Source of the DNA: Numida meleagris
Taxonomy: Eukaryota; Chordata; Aves; Galliformes; Numididae
NCBI RefSeq assembly: GCF_002078875.1
Contig: NC_034409.1
Coordinates: 18,041,282 to 18,105,281, forward strand
Reading direction: 5' to 3'
Length of the DNA: 64,000 nt
Both the position numbers and the translations under genes were made by a program. The notes under the pieces were generated by a model. It was not told where the DNA came from. It saw only the letters and a program-made list of their open reading frames with translations, and did no database searches. The stretch's first letter is position 1. Every line of letters starts with the position of its first letter. Below, piece after piece: positions 1-11,994 of the stretch.

Positions 1-36
1 TCCTCTCCTCTCCTCTCCTCTCCTCTCCTCTCTCTG
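1..36. repeat. (TCTCC)n simple repeat at window edge
   Basis: The window opens inside a CT-rich pentanucleotide array (TCCTC units) that ends in a short CT run. It is cut by the window edge, so its full length is unknown. Confidence 0.95.
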
Positions 37-1003
37 TCATTGTAAGCTTGCAATTAATTTTTTACTTAGATTATCAGTTGAACAAAATTGGCATGGAAAA
101 TAAATTGCTCATCTTCTGTAGACGATGGAAAGGGTTAAAACCAGTCTGAAAGCAAAATAAAATGAAAGAATGATGTAGCAAAAGAAAGAGTGAAACAAGG
201 ACAGCAAGGTAGGAAGGAAAGAGGGAAGGAAAGAAGGAAAGAAAGAAAGGAAGAAATGAAAAAAAAAGAAAGAAAAAGAGAGAAAGAAACAGAAAGAGAC
301 AACTAGATCTGGTTGATAAAATATTATTAGATATTTTATTATAACTGTTTTAGAAAGTCTTTTCAGTATTTATTAACATTCCAGAATATTTTTTCCTCTG
401 AATGTCTCTCTATTTACAGATTGCTTCATGATCCTTAAAATTGAACAATTATACATGCAAGTTCAAGTAATCACACATCAGTGAAGGTTATCACCTTGCC
501 AGATAACAGAATTTTGTACTGTTTGCAAATGCTGGTATTATTTTGGCATCACTCTACTAACTGAAGCCTCCAAAGATGAGTGAATCTATTCAAAAATTAG
601 TGAAGGGAATCATAAAGAATAAGAAACAAAATTAACTCTGAAAAACTAAGATATATAATAATGTAGAGGTAAGAGAACCCCTCAGTGGGTTCTCCTGCCT
701 CACCTTCATCTTCTAATTTAAAAGGAAAGGTAGGTTCTGTAATGTATCTATCACAGATACCTGATAATTGAGTTTCTCTAATGGAAATTACATACCAAAG
801 ACATTGAATCATATGCCCAGACCTCAGCTTTCCCTACTGGGAACTCAGAAGTTCAGTCAACTAAACTTACAGGGATTTCAGATCCTGTTGAGTAACCTGC
901 CTGACTTCCAATCACTACTACAAAAGTCCATAGGTCTGTCATATCTGTCAGTCTGGCAAGTGTTCTTATGCAGGCCTAATATGGATGTTGAAAATAAACG
1001 TAG
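37..1003. other. AT-rich single-copy DNA, no gene seen
   Basis: This stretch is AT-rich sequence without a recognisable gene. A purine-rich patch of irregular GGAA and GAAA units lies at about 186-304. Open frames here, such as those at 597-812 and 768-1049, have no recognisable domain and look accidental. Confidence 0.7.
186..304. repeat. GA-rich low-complexity tract
   Basis: This is an irregular purine-only patch of GGAA, GAAA and AAAG units with few pyrimidine interruptions. It looks like a degenerate relative of the clean GAAA array at 1.33 kb. Confidence 0.85.
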
Positions 1004-1006
1004 CAG

Positions 1007-1071
1007 CATAGAATGGCTTGGGTTGGAATGGACCTTAAGGATCATCTAGTTCCAGCCCCTTGCCATGGGCA
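1007..1071 (-). mobile_element. Ultra-short CR1 3' end stub
   Basis: About 65 bp matches, by eye, the terminal 3' UTR of CR1 in reverse orientation: CATAGAATGG, then GGTTGGAATGGACC and AAGGATCATC, ending at TTGCCATGGGCAG. Other copies in this window (41461 and 19102) show the same order of words. The 5' side stops abruptly, so this is an extremely 5'-truncated insertion. Confidence 0.85.
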
Positions 1072-1328
1072 GTAATCTTAATAGTGGTTGAAAAATTAAT
1101 ACAGAATTTTGTATGATTAGATGAAATCTTATTTGGAATGAAACTCTTGTGTGGCTCAGTTGTCTAAATGTAGAAGAAAGGATTTCTCAGTGTTTATCTT
1201 CTTGATCAATAATTTTGATTTTGGTGTTGTATCTGACATTTGTGGTGCAGAGAATATTAAAAAAAAAAAACACACACAACAAGACCACAACATTACGTAT
1301 ATACTCTGTGTTACACTAAGGTGCCAAA

Positions 1329-1334
1329 TATGAA

Positions 1335-1406
<72 letters not shown>

Positions 1407-1456
1407 NNNNNNNNNNNNNNNNNNNNNNNNNNNNNNNNNNNNNNNNNNNNNNNNNN

Positions 1457-1528
<72 letters not shown>

Positions 1529-1529
1529 A

Positions 1530-1569
<40 letters not shown>

Positions 1570-1571
1570 AA
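1329..1571. repeat. (GAAA)n array containing a 50-N assembly gap
   Basis: A near-perfect GAAA tetranucleotide array runs from just after a short leader to 1571. It is broken by exactly 50 N at 1407-1456, which is a placeholder length rather than a measured gap. One unit is out of register near 1529. The long Lys/Arg/Glu or Phe/Leu/Ser open frames across it are products of the repeat, not genes. Confidence 0.97.
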
Positions 1572-4335
1572 ACAAAAGCTTTGGAAAGAGCATAAAATTT
1601 TTGTCAGTCTTGTGTACATACTCCAATCAGATATGGGAATTCTGTATGGTTTACAAATGTCAAAGTGTTTTAGTTATAATGAACCAAGTAATTTATAAAT
1701 GCCAAAAGCACTGAAGTTTATGGCTGAACATTCCTAAAGGACTTTTGTGATGTGGGATTACTTTATCTTTGGAGATCTGCTGTTTTTCCTTAAGCTATGC
1801 AGCATAAACTAATTAATAGTAATTAATACTGCTAAATTCTAGCGATAACTCTCCATTATTTCTTAGGATCAAGATACACAAAGCACAGATCGTAACTGTG
1901 TTAATTACATTGTTTCAGGCTGCATTTATAATTAAACATAAAGCAGTGTTTGAAAATGTTTACAATTACTAAAATAATATTTGACTAAGAGTTTCAGTTT
2001 ATGAAGATTTTCAAATGCAAATTTACCAGAGATTTAATTATAATGTGTATTAATATTCATATCTGTCTAAACATATTCATGCAAAAAAAGACCCTGAGAT
2101 ATACAGTAGTGTCTTCTTTATCAGGGCCCCTTTTTACGAAATACGTAGCTGCTACTAATATAAGAAATGTAAAAGAGAAAGCATATTGCACAATTACAAG
2201 CTTATCACTCTCCCTTATCCATTAAAACTTGCTGTATACAGTAATAAAAACCATCATGATATAATTAATTTTACAGTTTTATACCTAAAAATGTAAAGAC
2301 CAACACCTTTACATTTTTATGCATGACTCTGGGGGAAAGGAGGAAGTAAGTTTTGATACATGACCTTGAAATTTTCAATTCACTGGAATAATGCTGAGTC
2401 CCTTGACAAAATCTTTAAAATTAATTTTTAAATTAATGGCTATGTTCTCACATCTTACATCCCTGAGAGGATACAAGTTTATAGGATCCTCAGGCATAAA
2501 GTGTCCTCACAGCGTACTCAGGAATGACAAAAAAATTCTATATTCTGAATGAGAAAAGAAAACTGGTATTAGGTTTCAAAATAAGATTCCATTAATCTCT
2601 GAATATCTCTGAATATAGATATCTGAGTAAAGGATTTAGGTTACAACCTATTCAGGAGCTGTTGCTCAGAATTCTTATTTATACTTAAGATCTTAGCTAC
2701 TTATCATGAAGAAGTGAAGAGGGCTGACATTCCTTAATTAATCCAGGTAAAGACAGACTAGTCCCCTTTTTATTTGGTTTCATCTTGGACTGGGACTAGG
2801 AAGACAGACCTAGTTCAGACAGATTTCTTTCAAGAGGAAGCTTTGTGTGGTCAAGTGTCTTCAGAAATTTTCCTTGTCAAATTAGCAAAATGTGTAATGC
2901 AGTAAGGAAAGAAGAACTAGAATAGCCTAATTTAGACACCACCACATTCCCAATTTTACCTTCTTTGGCATTATTCTTAATCTTTATGCAGCATTTAAAT
3001 GGAATAATTGCACGAATCTGATAAACAGATTAACAAATAAGAGGATGAAAAAAATAATAATAATTTCTTCCTTGCTTGCTTTCTTCCTTCCCTCCTCCTT
3101 TCCTTCCATTTTTCTTACCTAGAAAATGGTGACAGTAATTTTCAGCAAATAGCAATAGGAATTAGAAACACTTTATTCAGTTACAACTTGGAAATTCTAT
3201 TTAGCTTAGAAGAATTAAAAGAAATGTTAGCTGAGGTGCATGAACAGTCAATGTCAGTACTGAATTTTGGTGTTTTTTGTTGTCTGAGTAATGCAAATCT
3301 ATACATTTAAATAAACATTTTTTTTTCCATAGTCTTATGTAGTTGGAAAGCTGACTCCATGTAATACAAAGGCATTTATTCTATCTTTTGAATAGCAACA
3401 ATCATTAAATTAGTGTTATGAGGCCATTAGCTGTTGAAGGATCTTAGTTTATGCAAGGATCCTAATTTAAATTGTAAAATAAAGCAAGATGAATCCTCTT
3501 AAGTGCTATCTAAATAATCTTTCAGAAAGAGTTAGTTTATTCTCTCTTAAAAAGCTTTTTTTCTTCTTATTTCTATATAAGAAGATACCTCAGATGCAAA
3601 TAGACTTTTTTTAATAACTTAATTTCTGTACTAAAAAAGAAGGCAAAGAAACAGAACAAAAGAGAGAAACTAAAAAGCTGAAAATATCACCACTGAAAAG
3701 CAAGAGAAGACTGATCATCACACAGATAAAAGTAAGTTGGAAAAATATAGCAAATTAAGGGAGAACACTCAAATAATGTGAATGTAAATTTGAGAATTAC
3801 TATATTTCTATATTTATTTTTCTTTCTATTTCTGTGATTTTGATCACTTTTCAATAGCTATCAATTTTGGACCTCAGAATATGAACTTCTTAATTTATGC
3901 TTCACGTTTTTTTTCTATTCTTTTTATATGGAATTGTTATAATATTTTTGATGGAAGTGCTGTTGAAGCAGAGTTTTCATTAGTATTCTACTAGATCATA
4001 ATTCTTAAGTAAAAAAAAATATATTGGCAGGGCAAGTTTTAGTATGTACTTCCCTCACTCTGTAGTTCATTAATAGTCTAACTGGCATGAGTAGTCTTTT
4101 CAATTGATGTCCACCTGAAACTGAGACAGATAAATTGTGGTCTGTTATTGAAAGAATGTGTAAAAACCAGCGTTGTTCACTTGGTGAAGGATGAACAGTT
4201 ATTTTTCAAAATAACATGATCTTTTCTCTTTGTTTTTTTTGTTTTGTTTTGTTTTCATTTCATTTTATTTTGCTATTTATTTATGCTATTTTCAGTCATA
4301 GTGTATAATATGATATATTGTTATAATTGTTTCAC
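1572..4335. other. AT-rich single-copy DNA, no gene seen
   Basis: This is AT-rich intergenic or intronic sequence. It holds a short AAT run near 3049-3064, a CT-rich patch at about 3062-3115 and TTTTG-type low complexity at 4222-4275. I see no domain, splice-consistent exon chain or RNA gene. Confidence 0.7.
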
Positions 4336-5145
4336 AGAATAATGGAATCATGAAATCATGGAATAGTTTGGGTTGGGGCGCTTTCCAACAGATCAGATTG
4401 CCCAAACCCTGATTCAACCTGGCCTTCAGCAATTTCGAGGAAGGGCCATCCACATTTTCTCTGGGCAATCTCTCACCACTCTTAAAGAATTTCTTCCTAC
4501 TATCTAATTTAAATCTACCCTCTTTTAGTTTAAAAATGTTACCCCTTGTCCTATCACTACAAGCAGAGACCCAAATAAAGAGTCTCTCGCCACATTTGTT
4601 TTATAACTGTAGAGACACAACAAAGTCTCCCAAGAGCCTTCTTTTATCTAGGCTAAACAATCCCAGCTCTCTCAACCTGTCTTCACAGGAGAGGTGCTCC
4701 AGCCCTCTAAGCATCTTCTTGGAACTTCTCTGGACCCATCTTAACCAGACTATATCTATCTTGTGCTGTGGGCTGCAGATCTGGATATAATACTCAGGTG
4801 AGGTCTCATGAGAGTGTACTAGAAGGGGAGAATCACATCCTTTGATCTGTTGGCCACATTTCTTTCAGTACAACCCAGGATATGGCTGGCTTTCTGGACT
4901 GAAGCACACTTTTCCAGCTCATGTTGAGTTTTTCATCCAGAAGTAGCCCCTCAAGTCCTTCTCTGCAGGGTTATTTTCAATCCATTCATCATGTAGTCTG
5001 TACCATTGTTTGGGACTTTGTGATGTTCACATGGGCCCATCTCTCGAGCTTGTCAAGGTCAATCTGGATAGCATCCCTTCTTCTCTTGTCTCAGTCACAC
5101 CAATCCACTTGGTGCCATTTGCAAACCTTCCCATTGCTGAAATGA
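4336..5145 (-). mobile_element. CR1 retrotransposon fragment (3' UTR and ORF2 C-terminus)
   Basis: This is a reverse-strand CR1 of about 0.8 kb. Its 3' end is at the left, with degenerate octamers (GGAATCATGAAATCATGG). The diagnostic CR1 segments follow in order: GGGCCATCCAC, TCTGGGCAATCTC, CCTTGTCCTATCAC, AACCTGTC...GGAGAGGTGCTCCAGCC, GGATATGGCTGGCTTTCTGG, ACATGGGCCCATCTCTCGAGC. On the minus strand these correspond to the last part of the reverse-transcriptase ORF. Many substitutions make it an old copy. It is truncated at its 5' end, on the right, near 5145. Confidence 0.93.
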
Positions 5146-8100
5146 TGCCTAAAAGTAATCTCTATGAAGCTGAATCCTGTTACAATACAGAAGCATGGAA
5201 AATAAAGAAGACCATCTCTGGTCCTGACCTGTGCACTGAATAGCCCTGTATATATTTCTTCCTGACGATTATCATTAAAGCAAAGCTGATAAGGAGTTCT
5301 CAGATTAGAAATTTTACAAGGCAAACAACATTATTCTTTTTTTTTTTTTTCCCACATTGAAATACTTCATTAAGGACAATGTTGGAATTATGAGAATAAA
5401 AGAATCATTCATCATAACAGCCAGTACACTACTGATAAAATTCCATTTTGCTTAACAATATTTACTGTTCAATATATCTAAGGGGGGTAAACAGATCAAA
5501 ATATCAGCCAATTACAATTCTTATCTTAGGTACAAAACAGAAAGGTAATTGTTTTGAATGCTGACATTTTCACAGAAACAGTTAAGGCTAATGTAAAATA
5601 ATAGATACCAAATGAATTTCATAATGAAGCATGCCATAAAAGAGAATCCAGTATGCGGAGTGGAGTATAATAGATGACAGCATTAACCTAGTGAAGGGAC
5701 ATCCAAAGACTTGCTGAGCATCTAGGAGTAGCATCTAGTTGTTTATTTTAACTAACTTATTAAGTGTGTGACCTTGTGTTACTCCAGTGATTAACTATGA
5801 ATTTACATTAACTTGTAAGTAAGCGTCATTGAAACTGACTCCAGTCAGAATTATCTCATTAATACATGTCTAGTAGCTGTACTAACTTCATATTGAGGCT
5901 TTACCATCTGAGCATAGTCAGTGATAAACTGATTTTAAAAATATTTAATTTTAAGCCAATTTACTGATTAACTGAATCACCCACAAATTTGACTAACAGG
6001 AGGATTTTGTTCAAATAGAAAGTCACAATGTAAAAAGATTACCACAGGTTTGACTATTTCTTTCCTTTCAAATTTTAAGGTGTCAAAGTCCTCCAAAGTG
6101 CTTTAGTGAGTCCAGTGCTCTCAATTAAGAAGGTACTTACCAGGTTTGCTGATATCAGTTACTATGAAAGTTAAACAAATTTTTCTGACTATTCACTAAG
6201 ATGGAAAAAAAAACCAATACAATTCTTCAGTTCATTCACATTGGAAAGGGAACAGGAAATTATTTTCTTACTCAACAACTTGCATTCTTTAGCCATAGTT
6301 TCTTACCTAAACTAAGTCAATTTTAAAATGGTATCAGTTGTATGTTCATGGTACTCCAGCATGTCAGCATTGCAGGCTCTCCTTTGACAGGAAATTCAAA
6401 TTTTTTTCATGATCAAAATATAGCTCTTCCAATGCTGTTTTTCATCCTAAATAATAAATTTCTCTCTTTGCATTTCCTGTCTGAAAGTCATAGCAGTGTC
6501 TTTCCAAAGCCCTATTTATCTGTCTATCTTATCTACCTATCTATCAATCAATCAATCTAGTTGTGGTTTGTGCTTTATGAAGTGCTTCATTTTCTTGCTC
6601 TTTGTTATGAGGACCTTTTCTGTGGATGTTGTAGAGTGTATTAGTTTGTATCATGATCAGCAAAAGTAGACAGTGCATGGTAATTAGCTTCAGTGGTATC
6701 TGAGTGTGAGTAGCTATACAAAAATGTCTCCCAGTGAGCTAGAAACCAGGTCCCTTTGTAATCACTGAAGATGTAGTTAATGAAGTCAATAGATCCTAGG
6801 ACATAATCAACTCAGCCTAAAATAGACCATTGATGTACAAAGCATTCACCTTAATGTTAACTACTGGTGCCATTTGAAATGTGTTAGAGCATGATACATG
6901 ATTTTAGCTGCCACAGAAAGAACTACATTTTTCAGGAGACTTATTTAAATCTATTGCGTTTATATCCTATAGTATTTCAAATAACTGTAGATATATGAAC
7001 CATGCTGATTTTGAGCTTAATTATCTTTTCACTCCACTAAATATATTAGCTGCATACTTATTCTCTGTACTGTGATTTTAAATACTTAAAGGGAAAATTC
7101 TTGATGTCAGCATCTAAAGATAGTTACTTCAGCTTGTGAGCTGAACCCTTCTAGTATTTTGAACAGCATCCAAGAAATACTTCACCTCACATATCTTGAT
7201 CTAATATTTGACTCTTTCATTGCCTCAAAATATTGGTGTTTAATAAATATACGGTAAATGAAAGAACAATTTTTTTTTTCATTCTTTGCCCTTAATAGGA
7301 GAAAAAGTTCCTTACTAGTGTACTTAGTCTGTCTTTATGAAACAAGTTTTTTTTTGTTTGTTTTTTGTTTTTAACATATATTTACAATGTAAGTATACAA
7401 GATGATTCAGTACTTCTTGCAGAATATTCCAGCATTTCTCTGTAACCATGATTCCATTTTTTTTTTTTTTAAACTTGCTAATTAAAAGTATGGAAGAGTT
7501 CTGCCCCAAGGACAAAGTCTGATTAGTACATCATTACCTACTTCCTCCAACTGAATGTGTCTTGTTACAACAGCCGCAGAAACTGTTGTCATGTACATTT
7601 TTTCATAACTCACCCATCTTACTTTCCTGTCCAGTACCATAATAAGTAGCCACTGAAGGCCAGATGGGTTTGTTTAGCGATGATCCCCTGCCTAAAAGTC
7701 TTTTATTCTGCCCTTTACTTTCCTTTACTTTGAAAGTATTAATTAATTATGAAGGTCAGTTGCAGATCATTTTTTTCCATATAAATATCAGTAGTTACTT
7801 TCAAAGTGATTTTGACATCTATTGATAGATTTAATCAACAAATGATCATAGCATCATTATTTCCACGTGTGTCTACATATATGTGTCTTTCAGTACACAA
7901 CTGAACAATTAAAGACCTTCCTAGGTTTTGATAAGAAAACCGTATGTTTTCATGAATATACAACACAAAAGCTTTTGAAGAAAAGAGCTTTAAATCAGGG
8001 ACCCTGAAAGTTCCACTACAAGATCATAATAAAGGCTTATAAGGAAATCTTCAGTGGTTTGTCCAAAGCTTTAAAGGAATGCAACCATGGATGCTAGCTA

Positions 8101-11100
8101 GAAAATGCTTTAGGGAGAACAAAGGGATGAAGAATAGATTTTCAAAGTATGTAATATATAACATATATGACGTGTTAATGTAATTCATAACTGAGGATAG
8201 GCAAAGAATTAAGGAGATGTTGTGGGTAGCTGTATTAACATAGGCACAAGCGAACATTTAAACACCTCATCTCACTATTTCCTCCAAGCGAAAGTTCATG
8301 GTGCCACATGACTTATTGTATAAATATAATGTAAGGGTAAGCATGAGACCTGAGAAATGAGTGTACAGATGAAATATTAACAAATTTGTGTACATCATTT
8401 TTAATTATTTCATTATTAGGAGCTATTTGCAGTGACTTGGACTATAATGTTAGTACCATTGTAACTCAATCATTACTACCACAAACCTCCTATTTTTAAG
8501 ACTAACAATGGATACCAGCTTTCTTGTATAATGCATGTTTCTTTAGACTACAAATTGCACCAGTTGCAATTGTACCAGCCTGATACATCCTTGTTAGGGA
8601 CTGGCTCACAAATCTCGGTGCCGCAGAGGAAACTGAACCTATGCAAGATTTTCCCTATTTCTAGTATTAAAGACACAGATCATATTGACAACTATTGTGA
8701 TTGCTTCTATCAGAGAAAAAAATCATATAAATATTAATAAATCAATCATATTGCAGTAATATTCATTTTCTTTTTTTATGATGAAAATAGTATTACACTA
8801 ACCAAGAAAGCTAGGAATCCCATTCATTCTTCAGCTATACACTCACAAACAAATGCAGTGATAAAATATGAAGGGACTGTTTTTGGAGAACAGATAACTT
8901 TTTTTTCTCTACATTCATACATCTCATCCAATCTTCTCAAACTTTGTCAGGTAGACTGTTACATACTGAATTTCTCAGGTTATACATTATGTTTGTTGAT
9001 CGTTAGAAGTATTTACTTTCAAAAAGGTTATTGAACAAGAACGAATAAGAACTCATCAAAAAGTATGGATAGTTTATATTCATGGGTAGTTCATATACAA
9101 GAGTTTTTATTTTCATCATTTCTTTTTAATTAGTTTTTATTATACTACAATGTGAATATTGCTATATTTATTTATATCAAGTTTTATTTTTATTTTGTTT
9201 TCTCAAAATAGAAATAGTTTTTTCTTGATAATCTTTTTAGAAGCCTTAAATATGGGAATTTCCACAGATACAAAAGAAAGGAGCAGTGAAAAATGAAGGA
9301 AAGAATAAAAAGCTAAGGAAAGAAAAAGAAAGCTTAGGAAAGAAACAAAAAGGTAAGAGCTTGGGAGCTTATATGACATATTGGAGAACTAGCATAGAGC
9401 TAGTTCAGAGGATTTCATGTGCAATCTGTAGATAAAGTTATAGTCTGCCTTCATAATTTGGTGAGAAGGCCCTATTCTGCAAGTGAAAAAAATAGCCCGC
9501 AGGGTATTTCATTTGTAAACACAAAGAACAGTCCCAAAGTTTGAAGGTTCTAAAGAAAATTGTTTTTTTCTTTTAGATTTTTACACTCCTCTCTCAAGCT
9601 ATATATCTTTGGTTTTAATTAAACCAACAGTAACTTATGTCTAGAAATGTTTCTCAAATAGATCTGTCTGCTTGTTCTTGCGTCACTGGATATTAACTAG
9701 GAAATCTAGCACACTGACTAAAGCTGAATACTGTGAAAGAATATGGCTAAACTACTAGAAATGTTGTACAAATCCAAGTCATGAAATTGATAGCAGGCAC
9801 ATATGGGCCCAGTTATTAAAAGGCTATAAAAGGGAAAGGCAAGTATGCACCAAGGCAGTATATTAGAGAAGGCAAAACGATTAGAATTACATTTCAGAAT
9901 ACTCAAACGATTTTGGAAAACAATGATGTTGACCTACTAAATTCTGAGTTACCACAGAAAGAAAACTGGTTGAATTTTCAGTCCATCAGAACCTCAGTTT
10001 CTTTCTTTCTTTCTTTCTTTTTCTTTTTTTTTTTTTTAACCAGATTGTCTTTGGACAAGTTATGTGCAGGATTTTTCAGTTTTCTACACTGAACTTTGTG
10101 AGGTTTCTGTCACCTATATATTGTTCTGACTTGCTTTTACTTTTCCGCCTCTTGGTTTCCTTATTCTTCGTTGTTTTTTTTTTTAATTTTGTTTATTAGA
10201 AAGGATCCACTTCATGGTTGTTGTTGTTTGTTTTTTTTTTTTTAGTACAATACTAAACAGAATGAGCTTTCTTCTAAGTGGTTCTTGTTCCTGTGACAGA
10301 AATAATATAATGCAGTAATCATTTTCTGCAAAGACTCCTATAAAGAATTTCCCATTTGAGAATTCTTTTCTCATAGTTAACTCAGGAGTAGTGAATGCTT
10401 TGAGAGAGGAGAGAGAAAACTGGAATTCCTCCCTTAGAGCATTAGAGGTTGCCTATTAGATGTGATCCTTTTGGAAGTAAAAGGTTTGTCTTTTTAAGAA
10501 GAGGTTCACTTCTGGAATTACTACGGTTTACTTGCTGTTTGTTTCTTTTTTATTTACTTGCTTTACTGGAGATCAAAGTGGATAAAAGTCCATGTTGTCT
10601 ATGTATTCATGTTTCATGTCTTTACATAATTATTCTCGCTTCTCAGCAGGATATGACAATGTACAATGAAGAGAACAAAAGCAAGCAACACTGAGTGATG
10701 ACCTTGTATAAGTATTGTACCTGTAAGAGTGACTTTGGAGAAGTATAGTATTGACAGAGACCTTTATATACACTCAGAAGAATAATACTTCTTCGATATT
10801 TTCTCATCTATTTCAGCTTTGAAGGTACCTCGACTATTTTTGGTCTTATACTTTGGAATAAAATGGAGTCCAAGACACTTTTCAAGGGTGAGTACATTTT
10901 AGATTTGAATCACCTAAGTTAATGGACTGAAGGCGGCTCGTATTTCAGTACTGAAATAATGTTCACTTTTTTGAAGCCATTTGTTCTCATAGCAATCTTT
11001 GTAACAGCAATGTCCCAAACTCATTCTGTTCATATTAAAAGGGCAATTTAACTAATGAATCATAACAGATTCACTTGTATTCATACTGTGTATTTTCCAT

Positions 11101-11299
11101 GAACAAATCTGTTTTGTCTTTGTTTTTCTCATGAAAAATAACAGCTGATTAAACAATCTCAAATTCCCATTTATCTTTTTCTTCCTAGAAAGTAATTTTT
11201 ATTGCCTAAATAAAAACACTGCTATGATCTGTAGCCCTATTATCAACAGCAATTCTGTTCTTTCTGCCTAGTTACAGAAGACAACCAAATCTGTTGAAG
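5146..11299. other. AT-rich single-copy DNA, no gene seen
   Basis: These six kilobases are AT-rich and without a recognisable gene. Low-complexity spots include poly-T near 5337-5351, TATC/AATC units at 6520-6556, T runs near 7262 and 7459, a (CTTT)n tract at 9999-10037 and purine-rich patches at 9280-9355. All open frames are short and unlike any family I recognise. Confidence 0.65.
9999..10037. repeat. (CTTT)n / poly-T microsatellite
   Basis: About five CTTT units run into a T-rich stretch of roughly 15 bases. This is a simple repeat only. Confidence 0.9.
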
Positions 11300-11994
11300 A
11301 ACTCTGCAAGTGGCTTGAGAGCAGTCCTGAGGAGTGTCAGTTGATGAAAGATACAACATGAGCCCACAGTGTGCACTTGCAGCCCAGAAGGCCAACTGTA
11401 TCCTGGGTTGCATCAAGAGAAGTGTGACCAGCAGGTCGAGGGAAGTGATTCTGCCCCTCTACTCTGCTCATGAGACCCCACCTGGAGTACTGCATCCAGT
11501 TCTGGGGCCCCCAAAACAAGAAGGACATGGAGCAGGTCCAGAAGAAGGCCATAAAGATGATCAGGGGGCTGGAGCAGTTCCCCTTTGGGGACAGGCTGAG
11601 AGAGCTGAGGCTCTTCAATCTGGAGAAGGATCCACGGGGACCTTATAGCAGCCTTCCAGTACATGAAGGGGGACTACAGGGAAGCTGGGGAGGGACTTTT
11701 TATAAGGGCAGGTAGCAAGAGGATGAGGGGAAAAGGTTTTAATCTGGAAAAGCGTAGACTTAGACTAGATATTAGGCAGAAATACTTTACTGTGAGGGTG
11801 GTGAGACACTGGCACAGATTACCCAGTGAGGCTGTCAGTGCCCCCTCCGTGGAAGCATTCAAGGCCAGGCTGGATGGGGCTGTAAGCAGCCAGGTCTAGT
11901 GGGAGTTGTCTCTGCCTATAGCAGGGAAGTTGGAACTGGATGATCTTAAAGGTCCCTTCCAACCCAAACCATTCTGTGATTCTATGATTCTAAG
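11300..11994 (+). mobile_element. CR1 retrotransposon, 5'-truncated, forward
   Basis: This is a forward-strand CR1 of about 0.7 kb. It begins inside the reverse-transcriptase ORF and runs to a clean 3' end (CCATTCTGTGATTCTATG, ATTCTA). The 3' UTR words TTGGAACTGGATGATCTTAAAG and GGTCCCTTCCAACC are well preserved. It is one of the better-preserved short copies in the window. It has no long target duplication, as expected for CR1. Confidence 0.96.
11334..11899 (+). pseudogene. CR1 ORF2 C-terminal remnant
   Basis: Three overlapping open segments, each in a different forward frame, together cover the CR1 ORF2 tail. They carry CALAAQKAN and LGCIKRS, then [14 protein letters not shown] and [19 protein letters not shown], then FTVRVVRHWHRLPSEAV and FKARLDGAVSSQV before a stop at about 11899. 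The frame changes near 11465 and near 11640-11660 show at least two indels, so it cannot make a protein. The reverse-transcriptase core lies upstream and is absent because of 5' truncation. Confidence 0.9.

Noticed and set aside
1156..1698. Long open frames across the GAAA array on both strands
   Set aside because: They consist of Glu/Arg/Lys or Phe/Leu/Ser repeats produced by the tetranucleotide and run through the N gap.
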